A stretch of 64,000 bases of DNA from Micromonospora vinacea. Lineage in GTDB: Bacteria > Actinomycetota > Actinomycetes > Mycobacteriales > Micromonosporaceae. The stretch covers positions 1,426,001-1,490,000 of the forward strand of contig NZ_JADOTY010000001.1 in assembly GCF_015751785.1 (NCBI RefSeq), given 5' to 3'. The notes under the pieces were generated by a model, which ran no database searches, was not told the origin of the DNA, and saw only the letters and a list, made by a program, of their open reading frames with translations. A program made the position numbers and the translations under genes. Within the stretch, counting starts at the first letter, position 1, and each line of letters starts with the position of its first letter. This document shows, piece by piece, positions 52,533-61,444 of this stretch.

Positions 52533-53318
52533 TCAGCGGCTCAACCGCTGGTAGCGGCGCACGGCCAACGGGGCGAACGTCGCGATCAGCAGCACCGGCC
52601 ACAACACCGCCAACAGCATCGCGTGCTCCGCCGGCCAGGAGTCGCCACCCAGGCCCGGGTTGCCGAACAGTTCGCGGATCGCCGCGACGGTGGCCGACAA
52701 CGGATTCCACTCCGAGATCGTCCCGATGACCGAAGGCATCAGCTCGGGTGACACGAAGACGTTGGAGATGGCACTCAACGGGAACGCCGCCGGGAAGACG
52801 ATCACGCCGACCGTGTCCGGGTTGCGGACCAACAACGCCAGGTAGATCCCGACCCAGGTGATGGCGATCCGCAGCAGCAGGAGGAGCCCGACCGCGAGCA
52901 ACGCCTTGCCGACGCCCTGTCGCCACTGCCACCCGACGAGTAGGCCACACACCAGGAGGGTGGACATCTCCAGCAGGGCACGCAGCAGGTCGGCGGCGCT
53001 GCGACCGGTCATCAGGGCGGACCGCGCCATCGGCATCGACCGGAACCGGTCGACGACACCCCGGCTGAGGTCCAGCGCCACGCCGGTCGCGGTGGCCCCC
53101 AACCCGTACAGCATCGTCATCACGAAGACCCCCGGCAGCAGGAACTCGCGGTAGTCACCACCACCGGCCACCTGCATGCCGCTGCCGAACACGTACCCGA
53201 AGACCAGCACGAACATGATCGGCAGCGAGAAGTAGAGGATCAGCTCCTCCGGCGCGCGGACCACATGGGTCATGTTCCGCCTGGTCATCGTCCAGCCGTC
53301 GGCGATAGCGGTGGTCAT
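52533..53318 (-). CDS. ABC-2 type permease (DrrB-like)
   Basis: A 261-residue permease with six helices. Landmarks are LYFSLPIMFVLVFGYVFG, LLPGVFVMTMLYGLG and DRFRSMPMARSALMTGRSAA, and a C-terminal block (SEWNPLSATVAAIRELFGNP) typical of DrrB exporters. It overlaps the ATPase stop codon by an ATGA junction. Together they would form a half-transporter pair for drugs or lipids. Confidence 0.93.
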   Translation of the reverse strand: MTTAIADGWTMTRRNMTHVVRAPEELILYFSLPIMFVLVFGYVFGSGMQVAGGGDYREFLLPGVFVMTMLYGLGATATGVALDLSRGVVDRFRSMPMARSALMTGRSAADLLRALLEMSTLLVCGLLVGWQWRQGVGKALLAVGLLLLLRIAITWVGIYLALLVRNPDTVGVIVFPAAFPLSAISNVFVSPELMPSVIGTISEWNPLSATVAAIRELFGNPGLGGDSWPAEHAMLLAVLWPVLLIATFAPLAVRRYQRLSR

Positions 53319-54304
53319 GCCACGTCCACCTTTCGTCCAGCCCCGACGGGTTCGGGGGTCTCGTCCGGCCGGTGCCCGGTCAGGTGCAGGAACGCCTCGT
53401 CCAACGTCGCGCGCCGCAGGCCGATGTCCTCGACCGCGATCCCGGCATCGTCCAACGCGCGTACCACGTCGACCAGGCCGGCGACGCGATCGAGCACCGG
53501 CACGCTGAGCCGTCGGACCTCCGGGTCGAGTTCGGGTTCCGCGCCGCAGGTCGACGCGACCAGGCGTGCAGCGCGGCTCAACTCGGCCGCGTCGCGGACC
53601 ACCACCTCGATCCGGTCGCCGCCGGTCATCGCCTTCAGCTGGTCCGGCGACCCCTCGGCCACCACCCGACCGGTGTCGATCACCGAGATCCGGTCGGCGA
53701 GCTGATCGGCCTCCTCCAGGTACTGCGTCGTGAGCAGCACCGTGGTTCCGTCCGCGACGAGACCGCGGACCAGGTCCCACACCTGGTTGCGACTGCGCGG
53801 GTCCAGGCCGGTCGTCGGCTCGTCCAGGAAGAGCACCCGCGGCGTACGGATCAGGCTGGCGGCGAGGTCCAGACGGCGGCGCATCCCACCCGAGTACTCA
53901 CCGGCGGAGCGACTCGCCGCCTCGTCGAGCCCGAACCGTTCCAGCAGTTCACCGGCGCGTCGGCGGGCCTCCCGTCGGCCGAGCCGGAACAGCCGGCCAA
54001 ACAGCTCCAGGTTCTGTCGGCCGCTGAGGATCTCGTCGACCGCCGCGTACTGCCCGGTCAGCCCGATCCGGGCACGCACCTCGTCCGGCCGGCGCAGCAC
54101 GTCGTACCCGGCCACTGTGGCCCGTCCCGTGTCGAAGCGCAGCAGCGTGGTGAGGATCCGTACGGCCGTCGTCTTGCCCGCGCCGTTCGGCCCCAGCAGT
54201 CCGTGGATCGTGCCGGCCGGCACTGTCAGGTCGAACGTGTCGAGCGCGCGGGTCGGGCCGTACCGCTTGCCCAGCCCCTCGGCGACCACCTCGAATGTCG
54301 TCAT
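53315..54304 (-). CDS. ABC transporter ATPase (DrrA-like)
   Basis: A 329-residue ATPase with Walker A LLGPNGAGKTTAVRIL, signature YSGGMRRRLDLAASL, Walker B VLFLDEPTTGLDPRSR and the DrrA-style C-terminal domain (TLDEAFLHLTGH). It belongs to the daunorubicin-resistance type. The ATG at 54304 lies 30 bp after the SARP regulator stop on the same strand, so that regulator may drive this pair. No antibiotic biosynthetic genes are nearby. Confidence 0.94.
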   Translation of the reverse strand: MTTFEVVAEGLGKRYGPTRALDTFDLTVPAGTIHGLLGPNGAGKTTAVRILTTLLRFDTGRATVAGYDVLRRPDEVRARIGLTGQYAAVDEILSGRQNLELFGRLFRLGRREARRRAGELLERFGLDEAASRSAGEYSGGMRRRLDLAASLIRTPRVLFLDEPTTGLDPRSRNQVWDLVRGLVADGTTVLLTTQYLEEADQLADRISVIDTGRVVAEGSPDQLKAMTGGDRIEVVVRDAAELSRAARLVASTCGAEPELDPEVRRLSVPVLDRVAGLVDVVRALDDAGIAVEDIGLRRATLDEAFLHLTGHRPDETPEPVGAGRKVDVA

Positions 54305-54334
54305 GCCCCCACGATGCGGTTGGGCGCTGACGGA

Positions 54335-57187
54335 TCACGCACCGTCCGCTGACGGCGGCGCACCGACCTTCTCCACCTCGGTGATCTCCTTCAGGACGAG
54401 AATGATCTCCGCACGGGCGGCTTCGCCGACGTACCAGCCGGTGAGGCCGCCGGTCAGCGCCTCCTCGCAGAACCGCCTCGCCGCTGCCAGGTCCCCGCGC
54501 ACGCGGGCCACCTGGGCGAGGCCCAGTCGGGCGCTGGCCACGAACTCGGGTGCGCCGCTGCGCTGCGCGAGGAGCAGCGCAGTGGCGAAGTCGTCGTGCG
54601 CCGCCGCGAGGTCACCGGCGCGCAGCCTTATCTCCCCCCGGGTACGCAGCATGTCGGCCTGGTCGACGGCCGACCCGAGGGCCTCGACCAGTCCCATGGC
54701 CTCATCCATGTGGGCGCCCGCCGTCTCAGGGTCGCCCTGCCAGGCGGCCAGTTCGCCGAGAGCACCGAGCGTGATCATGGTGCCCCATCGGTCCCCGGTG
54801 CTGCGGAAGCCGTCGAGCCCGGTGGCCAGCGCCGCCCTGGCCCGGGCCCAATGGCCGCTCCACATCAGCGCCGAGCCGCTGCCCATCGCGCCGAGCGCGT
54901 TGATCCACTCGTCCGGGCCGACCAGCCGCCGCAGCTCCGCCATCAGCTCGTCGACATCCTCGGCACCGCCGGACGGCGGCCCGGTCGAGATCCCCGACAG
55001 GTACAGCAGGAACGGCTGTCGCGGTGGCCGGTCGAGACTGCGGATCACTGACGACTGCGTCCCGAGGGACGGCAGGTGGCCGGAGCCCGCGAGCGAGGCG
55101 TTGTAGACGCAGAGGGCGAACTCCTCACCCAGCCCCGGCGGCGCTTCGGTGCCGAGCAGTTCGAGGACGTCGGCAGCGAGCCGCGCCCCTTCCCCGCGCA
55201 TGCCGCGCAGCCACCAGTAGAACGACAGGGCCGCGACCATTCCGGCCGCGTCGGACGCGTCACCGGCGGCCGTGGCCCGGCGCAACGCCGCATGCAGGTT
55301 GTCCCGCTCGGCGTCGAGCCGTCGCAACCAGTGCAGTTGCTCCGCGCACCGCAGGTGGTCGCTGGCGGTCCACGCGAACTCCAGGAAGTACGCGGTGTGC
55401 GCGCGGCGGAGCTGGTCGGCCTCACCGGCCTCGGCGAGGCGCTCTGCGCAGAAGGCCCGCACCGTTTCGAGCATCCGGTACCGACCGCCGGTCATCTCCA
55501 CGAAGGACTTGTCGACCAGCCCGGTGAGCGCGTCGACGAACCCGGCGGTGGGCAGGCCGCAGACCCGCCCGGCCGCCTCCAGCGTGGCCCCACCGGCGAA
55601 GACGGTCAGCCGTCGGGCCACTTCCCGTTCGGCGTCGTCGAGCAGATCCCAGCTCCACTCGACCACGGCCCGGAGGGTGCGGTGTCGCGGCGACACGGCC
55701 CGGTTGCCCGTCGACAGCAGCCGGAACCGATCGTCGAGACGGGCGGCCACCTCGGCGACGGACAGCGCCCGCAGACGCGCGGCGGCCAACTCGATCGCCA
55801 ACGGCAGGCCGTCCAGGCTGCGGCAGATCCGCAACACCATCTCGACGTTGACCGGCGTGACAGTGAAGTCGGGCGCGACGTCGACGGCCCGCTGGACGAA
55901 GAGGCCGACCGCCGCGTACTCGTCGGCATCCAGTGCGGACGCGCCGAGCGGTGGCAGGGCGAGCCCGGTGAGCGGGCACAGCGCCTCACCGGCCAGCCCG
56001 AGCGGCTCCCGACTCGTGGCCAGGACGCGCATCGCCGGGCACGCGCTCAGCAACCGGGCCGCCAGCCGGGCCGTGTCGACGAGGACGTGTTCACAGTTGT
56101 CGAGCACCAGCAGCAGTCGCCGCTCGGCCAGCGCCTCGACCAGCCGGTCGGTGGTCTGCCAGCCCGACTCGGCCGGGGCGCGCAGGCCTGCGTCACGCAG
56201 GCCGAGCGCGCTCAGCACCGCCTGCGGTACGTCGGAACCGTCGGCCAGCCCAGCCAGCTCGACGAAACGGACCTCCCCGTCGACCCGGCCCGCCGCCTCG
56301 ATCGCCAGGCGCGTCTTGCCCGCTCCCCCGGGGCCGGTGAGGGTGACGAGCCGACGCTCACCGAGCAGCTCGCCGACGCGCTTGAGCTCCTCCTCCCGGC
56401 CGACGAACGTGGTGAGCTGGCCCGGCAGCGCCCGTTCGGCCGCTCCGCGTTCCTCGCCACGCAGCACCGCGAGGTGGATCGCGGCCAGCTCCGCCGACGG
56501 GTCGGCACCCAACTGCTCGGCCAGAGCGCGCCGGGCGTCCTCGAACTCGGCCAGCGCCTCGGCCGGCCGACCCAGCGCGGCCAGAGCGCGCATGAGCTGT
56601 CCCCGCGAGCGCTCCCGCAGAGGATGCGCGACGACCAGCTCTCGCAGCTCCGCGACCAGCGTGCCGTGTGCCCCCAACGCCAGGTCCGCCTCGACCCGAT
56701 CCTCGATGGCGGCCAGCCGCAGCTCGCCCAACCGGGCCGCCTGCACGGGCGCGCCGGCAGGGCCGATGGCATCGGCCAGAGCGGGACCACGCCACAGCTC
56801 CAGCGCCTCACGTAACACCGCCGACGCCCGGGGCCAGTCGCCGTCGGCGAGCGCGCGACGCCCCGCCTCGGCGAGCCGCTCAAACCGGTACGCGTCGACA
56901 TCGTCGGGATCCACCGCGAGGCGGTAGCCGGCCGGGTGGAACTCGACCGGGTCGTGCCCGGCGGGCAGGGCCTGGCGCAGCCGCGACACCTGAGACTGGA
57001 GCGCGTTGGCCGCGCCCCGGGGCGGATGCTCCCCGTACAGGCCGTCGATCAGGCGCTCGGCGGAGACCACCCGGCCCGCGTCGAGCAGGAGGAGCGCCAG
57101 CAACGCGCGCAGCCGCGGACCGCCCACGGGGACTTCTCGCCCGTCGGCCAGCACCACCTGGGTCGGCCCCAGGATGCGGAAACGCAT
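54335..57187 (-). CDS. AfsR/SARP-family transcriptional regulator with NB-ARC and C-terminal helical repeats
   Basis: A 950-residue regulator. Residues 1-95 form an OmpR-like winged helix (LRALLALLLLDAGRVVSAER), 95-240 a bacterial transcriptional activator domain, then an NTPase with Walker A LTGPGGAGKTRLAI and Walker B LLLVLDNCEHVL. TPR-like helices cover the last 350 residues. Such proteins activate secondary metabolism or exporter genes in response to ATP and ligand binding. It is encoded directly upstream of the DrrAB-like pair, which it may activate. Confidence 0.9.
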   Translation of the reverse strand: MRFRILGPTQVVLADGREVPVGGPRLRALLALLLLDAGRVVSAERLIDGLYGEHPPRGAANALQSQVSRLRQALPAGHDPVEFHPAGYRLAVDPDDVDAYRFERLAEAGRRALADGDWPRASAVLREALELWRGPALADAIGPAGAPVQAARLGELRLAAIEDRVEADLALGAHGTLVAELRELVVAHPLRERSRGQLMRALAALGRPAEALAEFEDARRALAEQLGADPSAELAAIHLAVLRGEERGAAERALPGQLTTFVGREEELKRVGELLGERRLVTLTGPGGAGKTRLAIEAAGRVDGEVRFVELAGLADGSDVPQAVLSALGLRDAGLRAPAESGWQTTDRLVEALAERRLLLVLDNCEHVLVDTARLAARLLSACPAMRVLATSREPLGLAGEALCPLTGLALPPLGASALDADEYAAVGLFVQRAVDVAPDFTVTPVNVEMVLRICRSLDGLPLAIELAAARLRALSVAEVAARLDDRFRLLSTGNRAVSPRHRTLRAVVEWSWDLLDDAEREVARRLTVFAGGATLEAAGRVCGLPTAGFVDALTGLVDKSFVEMTGGRYRMLETVRAFCAERLAEAGEADQLRRAHTAYFLEFAWTASDHLRCAEQLHWLRRLDAERDNLHAALRRATAAGDASDAAGMVAALSFYWWLRGMRGEGARLAADVLELLGTEAPPGLGEEFALCVYNASLAGSGHLPSLGTQSSVIRSLDRPPRQPFLLYLSGISTGPPSGGAEDVDELMAELRRLVGPDEWINALGAMGSGSALMWSGHWARARAALATGLDGFRSTGDRWGTMITLGALGELAAWQGDPETAGAHMDEAMGLVEALGSAVDQADMLRTRGEIRLRAGDLAAAHDDFATALLLAQRSGAPEFVASARLGLAQVARVRGDLAAARRFCEEALTGGLTGWYVGEAARAEIILVLKEITEVEKVGAPPSADGA

Positions 57188-57237
57188 GCCATGGATTGTC
57201 GCTCAGTGCCGGCCGTTTCTGGCCGCGCCGGATGGTG

Positions 57238-59220
57238 TCAGCTCGCCTCGCCGGTCCCGTCATGCCGGCGGGTCAGCTCGAATTCGTCAGGTGGGCCGCC
57301 GTTGGTCGTCGAAGGGGCACCCTCGGCGGGGGGAACGGGATGAGCCGCGCCGGGCGCGGACGCGGCGACCCCGGAGTCCGTCGGACCGGGCACCGGAGGA
57401 GACGCCGCCGCTGGGGTTTTCAACCCGCCGGGAACCCCGCCCGGCCGAGGGACCGGGACCGGGTGGACGGGCGGGGCGCACTGCCGCGTCAGCCAGTCCA
57501 ACCCGCGACGCCGGGCGACCACCGTCAGCCGGTCACCAGCGAAGATCACCTGCCGGGGGTCGAGGTCCTTCCACCAGATCGTCTTGGCACCACCGGCCGG
57601 GGTACGCGCGATGAGCCGGACCTGCCCGTCCCGGTTGACCACGTCCAGCGGCCGACCGTCCAGTTCGGAACCGGGGGCGACCGGCACCTCGGCGACCGGC
57701 AGCGCGTGCCTGTCGACCGGGATGGTGCTGATCACGGCACGTTCGGTGAGCGCCCCGATGAATGCCGGGGCGGCCAGGTAGGAGACCGACCGGGACACCC
57801 CGAGCGCGAACGTCTCCTCCACCCGTTCGGCGAAGTCACCGTCGAAGAGCCGAAGCACCACGCGCAGGTCGGCACGGAGGTCGCGGGCGGCGAGCGCCGC
57901 CTCCAGGTTGGCCACGTCGTCGGTGGACGCCACCACCAGCGCCTGGCAGTCGGCCACCGACGCGGAGGCCAGCGTCTCCGGCAACGCGGCGTCACCGACG
58001 ATCAGCGGCACCTCCAGTTGGCGGGCCAGGGCCGCGCCGCGCGGCTCCGGGTCCTTGTCGATCGCCACCACCTCGACGTCGTACTCGCGCAGCTGTGCCA
58101 TCACCCGCGTGCCGACGTTGCCCAGGCCGATCACCACCACGTGCCCGACCCGCGCGGGTTGCAGGCGGCCGGTGTGCAGGGCCAGCCGGGCGTTGACGAT
58201 GCCGTCCACCACGACGGCGGTGATCAGCGGGATCAGCGCCAACCCGGCCAGGTTGAGCACCACCTGCATGATCTGTGCGTCCGCCGTCTTGGTGGTGTCC
58301 GGGTCGGCGCCGCTGAGGGTGGTGACCAGGGTCAGGTACAGCGCCTCCAGCGGGGAGACGTCCTCGGCACGGGAGATCAGTGCCCCCAGCACCGCGATCA
58401 GCGCGAGTACCGCCATCACCGCGATGCCGATCTTGCGGGTGGCGAAGCCGCGGACCGCACCCATCACCACCGCGACCGGTCGGCGCCGCCGACGCGCGCG
58501 GACCAGCCGGCGGGCGGCGACCTCGGTGCCCGGCGGCTGGCCGGTCGCCTCGGCGAGCACCAGATCGGCGCCGGCCTGCTCGGCCGGCAGCAGCTCCACC
58601 CCCTGCACCTCGCTGAGGTGCGCCAGCGCGCAGACCACGTCCTGCGGTCGAACGTCGGCCCGCCGCGCCACCCGCAGCGTCTTGTCCCGGTGTTGGAAGG
58701 AACTGGGGTCGACCTCGTTGAGCGCGGCGGCCACGAAGGCCGGCGCGGCCATCTCGGCGTCGGAGAGCACCTCGACCGGGGCCTTGAGCAGCTTGCGTAC
58801 GCCGTCGGCGAGGGTGCCGTTGAACATCCGCAGCACCTGGCGGACCCGCTGGTCGACGGCTTGGGCACAGAGCGCGGCGTGCAGGTTGCCCACGTCGTCC
58901 TGCTGCAGCAGGGCCAGCCCGGTCGCGCCGGCCAGGCCGGCGGCCTCGAAGGTGGCCACATCCAGCCGGTCCGAGCGGACCACCCGGACCCCGCGCAGCC
59001 CGGCCACGTCCGGCCCGTTGCTGCGGTAACGCTCGGGGACCACGACGGTCACCCGGGCCCCACCCGCCGGCAGCTCGGTTTCGAGCATCGCCCGGGCCAC
59101 GTAGTAGGCGAGCGCGTCCTTCCCGCAGATCACGTAGTGCGGGCGTGGATCACCGACGGATCGCAGCCGCCAGTTCCACTCGACCGCCCGTCGCGCCCGG
59201 TCCCGCCACGGCTCCGCCAT
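57238..59220 (-). CDS. RCK/TrkA-N protein with a central two-helix pore-like region
   Basis: A 660-residue protein. An N-terminal Rossmann domain (about 25-225) with an atypical nucleotide loop is followed by two membrane helices (265-283 and 316-338). The re-entrant stretch between them, TLVTTLSGADPD, lacks the TVGYG filter. A canonical TrkA-N domain then begins VVVIGLGNVGTRV (361-373), with a TrkA-C-like part to about 560 and a Pro-rich tail. NAD-binding RCK domains gate potassium or related ion channels. The pore between two RCK units is unusual. The ATG at 59220 is preceded by no strong ribosome binding site. Confidence 0.85.
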   Translation of the reverse strand: MAEPWRDRARRAVEWNWRLRSVGDPRPHYVICGKDALAYYVARAMLETELPAGGARVTVVVPERYRSNGPDVAGLRGVRVVRSDRLDVATFEAAGLAGATGLALLQQDDVGNLHAALCAQAVDQRVRQVLRMFNGTLADGVRKLLKAPVEVLSDAEMAAPAFVAAALNEVDPSSFQHRDKTLRVARRADVRPQDVVCALAHLSEVQGVELLPAEQAGADLVLAEATGQPPGTEVAARRLVRARRRRRPVAVVMGAVRGFATRKIGIAVMAVLALIAVLGALISRAEDVSPLEALYLTLVTTLSGADPDTTKTADAQIMQVVLNLAGLALIPLITAVVVDGIVNARLALHTGRLQPARVGHVVVIGLGNVGTRVMAQLREYDVEVVAIDKDPEPRGAALARQLEVPLIVGDAALPETLASASVADCQALVVASTDDVANLEAALAARDLRADLRVVLRLFDGDFAERVEETFALGVSRSVSYLAAPAFIGALTERAVISTIPVDRHALPVAEVPVAPGSELDGRPLDVVNRDGQVRLIARTPAGGAKTIWWKDLDPRQVIFAGDRLTVVARRRGLDWLTRQCAPPVHPVPVPRPGGVPGGLKTPAAASPPVPGPTDSGVAASAPGAAHPVPPAEGAPSTTNGGPPDEFELTRRHDGTGEAS

Positions 59221-59315
59221 GCCCGGATCGTAATCAGCACTGCCATGGTGGGCGACCCCGTCCGGATCATCCCGTGGCCAGGTATGTCCGCTCCGGCGAC
59301 GGGTAGAGCAGCGAC

Positions 59316-59804
59316 ATGCAGACGTTCCTCCCGTACCCGGGCTTTCTGGCCAGCGCCCGCACGCTGGACCAGAAGCGGCTGGGCAAGCAGCGGGTGGAGG
59401 CCATCCAGGTGCTGCGCGGGCTCACCCGACCCGGGTACGGCTGGCGCAACCACCCGGCCGTGAAGATGTGGGCCGGGTACGAGGAGGCGCTCGTCCGCTA
59501 CGGGTTGGACATGTGCGCGGTCTGGACCGAGCCGGGGCGGGCCGACACCTGCGCCACCACGATGACCGTCGACCTCGCCGCCGCCTGCGGGGCCGGCGTG
59601 ATCCGAACCCAGGACGAGCTGGCCCGAGCAGGTGAGCTGCCACCATGGCTTGGCCGCGACGACCTGCACCTGAGTCACCGCTCGTCGCTGCTGCGCAAGG
59701 ACCCGGCGCACTACCGCCCGCTGTTCGGCGACGACGTGCCGGAGGACCTGGAGTACGTCTGGCCCGCCTCCGACCGTCCCCGCCGTTGCTTGCCAGCCGA
59801 CTGA
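59316..59804 (+). CDS. MSMEG_6728-family protein (pyrimidine-dimer glycosylase-like)
   Basis: A 162-residue protein matching the actinobacterial MSMEG_6728 family. The N-terminus MQTFLPYPGFLASARTLDQK then RLGKQRVEAIQVLRGL resembles the T4 endonuclease V (Pyr_excise) fold, and HPAVKMWAGYEEAL follows. A DNA-repair role is plausible by fold but not proven. The ATG at 59316 begins 95 bp from the divergent channel gene. The FAD oxidoreductase gene follows after 25 bp on the same strand. Confidence 0.78.
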   Translation: MQTFLPYPGFLASARTLDQKRLGKQRVEAIQVLRGLTRPGYGWRNHPAVKMWAGYEEALVRYGLDMCAVWTEPGRADTCATTMTVDLAAACGAGVIRTQDELARAGELPPWLGRDDLHLSHRSSLLRKDPAHYRPLFGDDVPEDLEYVWPASDRPRRCLPAD

Positions 59805-59829
59805 TCCGAGGTGGGGCAGACTGGGCCCC

Positions 59830-61377
59830 ATGGCGCTGTCGCAAGTGGTAGGTCGGCTGATCGGCGTACGGCAGCACCAGGTGGACCCGGGCGGTGGTGG
59901 CGCCGACCGGGTGCCACGACCGACCACGGCGCTCGTGGTGGGTGGCGGCATCGCCGGCATGTCGGCGGCGGTGGTGCTGGCCGAACGGGGTGTGGCGGTC
60001 ACCGTGCTGGAGGCGGCACCGACGCTCGGCGGTCGACTGGGCGCCTGGCCGGAGGCGCTCGCCGACGGCAGCCAGCAGAACGAGCACGGCTTCCACGCGT
60101 TCTTCCGGCAGTACTACAACTGGCGGTCGATCCTCCGCCGGATCGATCCTGGCCTGGGCTTCCTCAAGCCCATTCCGGGCTACCCGATCCTCAGCGAGCA
60201 GTGGCCCACCGAGGAGTTCGGCAGGTTGCCACCCGCGCCGCCGGCGAACCTGCTCGCGCTGCTGCTGCGCAGTCCCAGCCTGCGCCTGTCCGACCTGCGA
60301 CTGATGGACCGGGACGCGGCGCTGCCGCTGCTCAGCTACGACCCGGTGCGCACCTACGCCGAGCTGGACGACACCACCGCCGACGAGTTGCTGGCGTCGC
60401 TGCGACTGCCGGACCGGGCGCGGGCGATGCTGTTCGAGGTCTTCTCGCACTCGTTCTTCAACCACGAGGCGGAGATGTCGGCGGCCGAGATGGTCGCCCA
60501 GTTCCACTTCTACCTGCTCGGCAACCCGGAGGGGTTGGCCTTCGACTGCCCCGACGAGGACTACGCCACGGCGATCTGGGAGCCGCTGACCCGACACGTG
60601 GAGAAGCACGGCGGCCGGGTCCTCACCAGCTGCGCCGCCACCGGGGTGCACCGCGACGCCGAGGGGTGGCGGGTGACGACCACCGACGGCGGCAGCCATC
60701 CGGCCGGGCACGTCGTGCTCGCCGTCGACCCGCCGGCGCTCGCCGCGCTGGTCGCCGCCTCCCCGGACCTGGCCGAGCAGGCCCCCGACCTGGCGAGGAG
60801 GATGCCGGCCTTCGGCACCCCCGGCCCGCCGTACGCGGTGGCACGCTACTGGTGTGACGGGGACGTGGCCGCCGAACGGGCGGTGTTCAGCGGTGTGTCC
60901 CGCCAGCCCACTCTGGACTCGGTGACGCTCTACCACCGGTTGGAGAACGAGCCGCGGCGCTGGGCGCGGCAGACCGGCGGGTCGGTGATCGAGTTGCACG
61001 CGTACGCCTGCGAACCCGGTGTGCCGGCCGAGGAACTGGCCGAGCGGATGCGCCGCGAGCTGGTCGCGCTCTGGCCGGAGGCCGGCGACCTGCGGGTCCG
61101 CGAGCTGCGGGCCCGGGTGGAGGCGCAGGCGCCGGCGTTCACGCCGGGCAGCCACGCCTGGCGACCGGGGGTACGCACCGACGCGAACGGCCTCTACCTG
61201 GCCGGCGACGGCATCGCGACGGACTTCCCGAGCGCGTTGATGGAACGCTCGGCCGCCACCGGGATCATCGCCGCCAACCACATCCTGCGCGCCGAGGGTG
61301 GTGCGGCCGAGCCGGTGCGCTCGATCCGACCGCGTGGGCTGCTGGCCGGCAGGCCAAATCGACAAAACACAACATAA
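59830..61377 (+). CDS. FAD-dependent oxidoreductase related to carotenoid desaturases (CrtU-like)
   Basis: A 515-residue flavoprotein. The Rossmann motif VVGGGIAGMSAAVVLAERG lies at about residue 36. Sequences FHAFFRQYYNWRSILRRIDP, VFSHSFFNHEAEMSAAEM and LAGDGIATDFPSALMERS match the CrtU/beta-carotene desaturase-methylase branch of the phytoene desaturase family. No carotenoid biosynthetic genes (crtE, crtB, crtI, crtY) are in the window, so its substrate may be different. It follows the MSMEG_6728 gene closely and may share its transcript. Confidence 0.83.
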   Translation: MALSQVVGRLIGVRQHQVDPGGGGADRVPRPTTALVVGGGIAGMSAAVVLAERGVAVTVLEAAPTLGGRLGAWPEALADGSQQNEHGFHAFFRQYYNWRSILRRIDPGLGFLKPIPGYPILSEQWPTEEFGRLPPAPPANLLALLLRSPSLRLSDLRLMDRDAALPLLSYDPVRTYAELDDTTADELLASLRLPDRARAMLFEVFSHSFFNHEAEMSAAEMVAQFHFYLLGNPEGLAFDCPDEDYATAIWEPLTRHVEKHGGRVLTSCAATGVHRDAEGWRVTTTDGGSHPAGHVVLAVDPPALAALVAASPDLAEQAPDLARRMPAFGTPGPPYAVARYWCDGDVAAERAVFSGVSRQPTLDSVTLYHRLENEPRRWARQTGGSVIELHAYACEPGVPAEELAERMRRELVALWPEAGDLRVRELRARVEAQAPAFTPGSHAWRPGVRTDANGLYLAGDGIATDFPSALMERSAATGIIAANHILRAEGGAAEPVRSIRPRGLLAGRPNRQNTT

Positions 61378-61381
61378 GCCA

Positions 61382-61400
61382 CCGTACGCTGCCGTACGCT
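61382..61400 (+). promoter_or_regulatory. Tandem 9-bp direct repeat upstream of a membrane-protein gene
   Basis: CCGTACGCT occurs twice with a 10-bp period (61382-61390 and 61392-61400). Each contains the palindrome CGTACG. The one-turn spacing on the DNA helix suggests cooperative binding of a regulator. It lies 45 bp before the next start codon. Confidence 0.35.
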
Positions 61401-61444
61401 CGAATGATCAACCGTCGATCGGCCGGGCGGGAGGGCAGCGGGAG

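Noticed and set aside
52508..52538. Terminator between the APC permease and the DrrB-like gene
   Set aside because: A 7-bp stem is present but the loop is 17 bases and it overlaps coding sequence on both sides, so I did not list it as a feature.
52533..59220. Antibiotic biosynthesis cluster around the SARP regulator and DrrAB-like exporter
   Set aside because: No polyketide, peptide or tailoring enzyme genes lie in the window; neighbours are a channel-like protein, permease and phosphatase.
61382..61400. CRISPR-like repeat
   Set aside because: Only two 9-bp copies with a 1-bp gap; there are no spacers and no cas genes.
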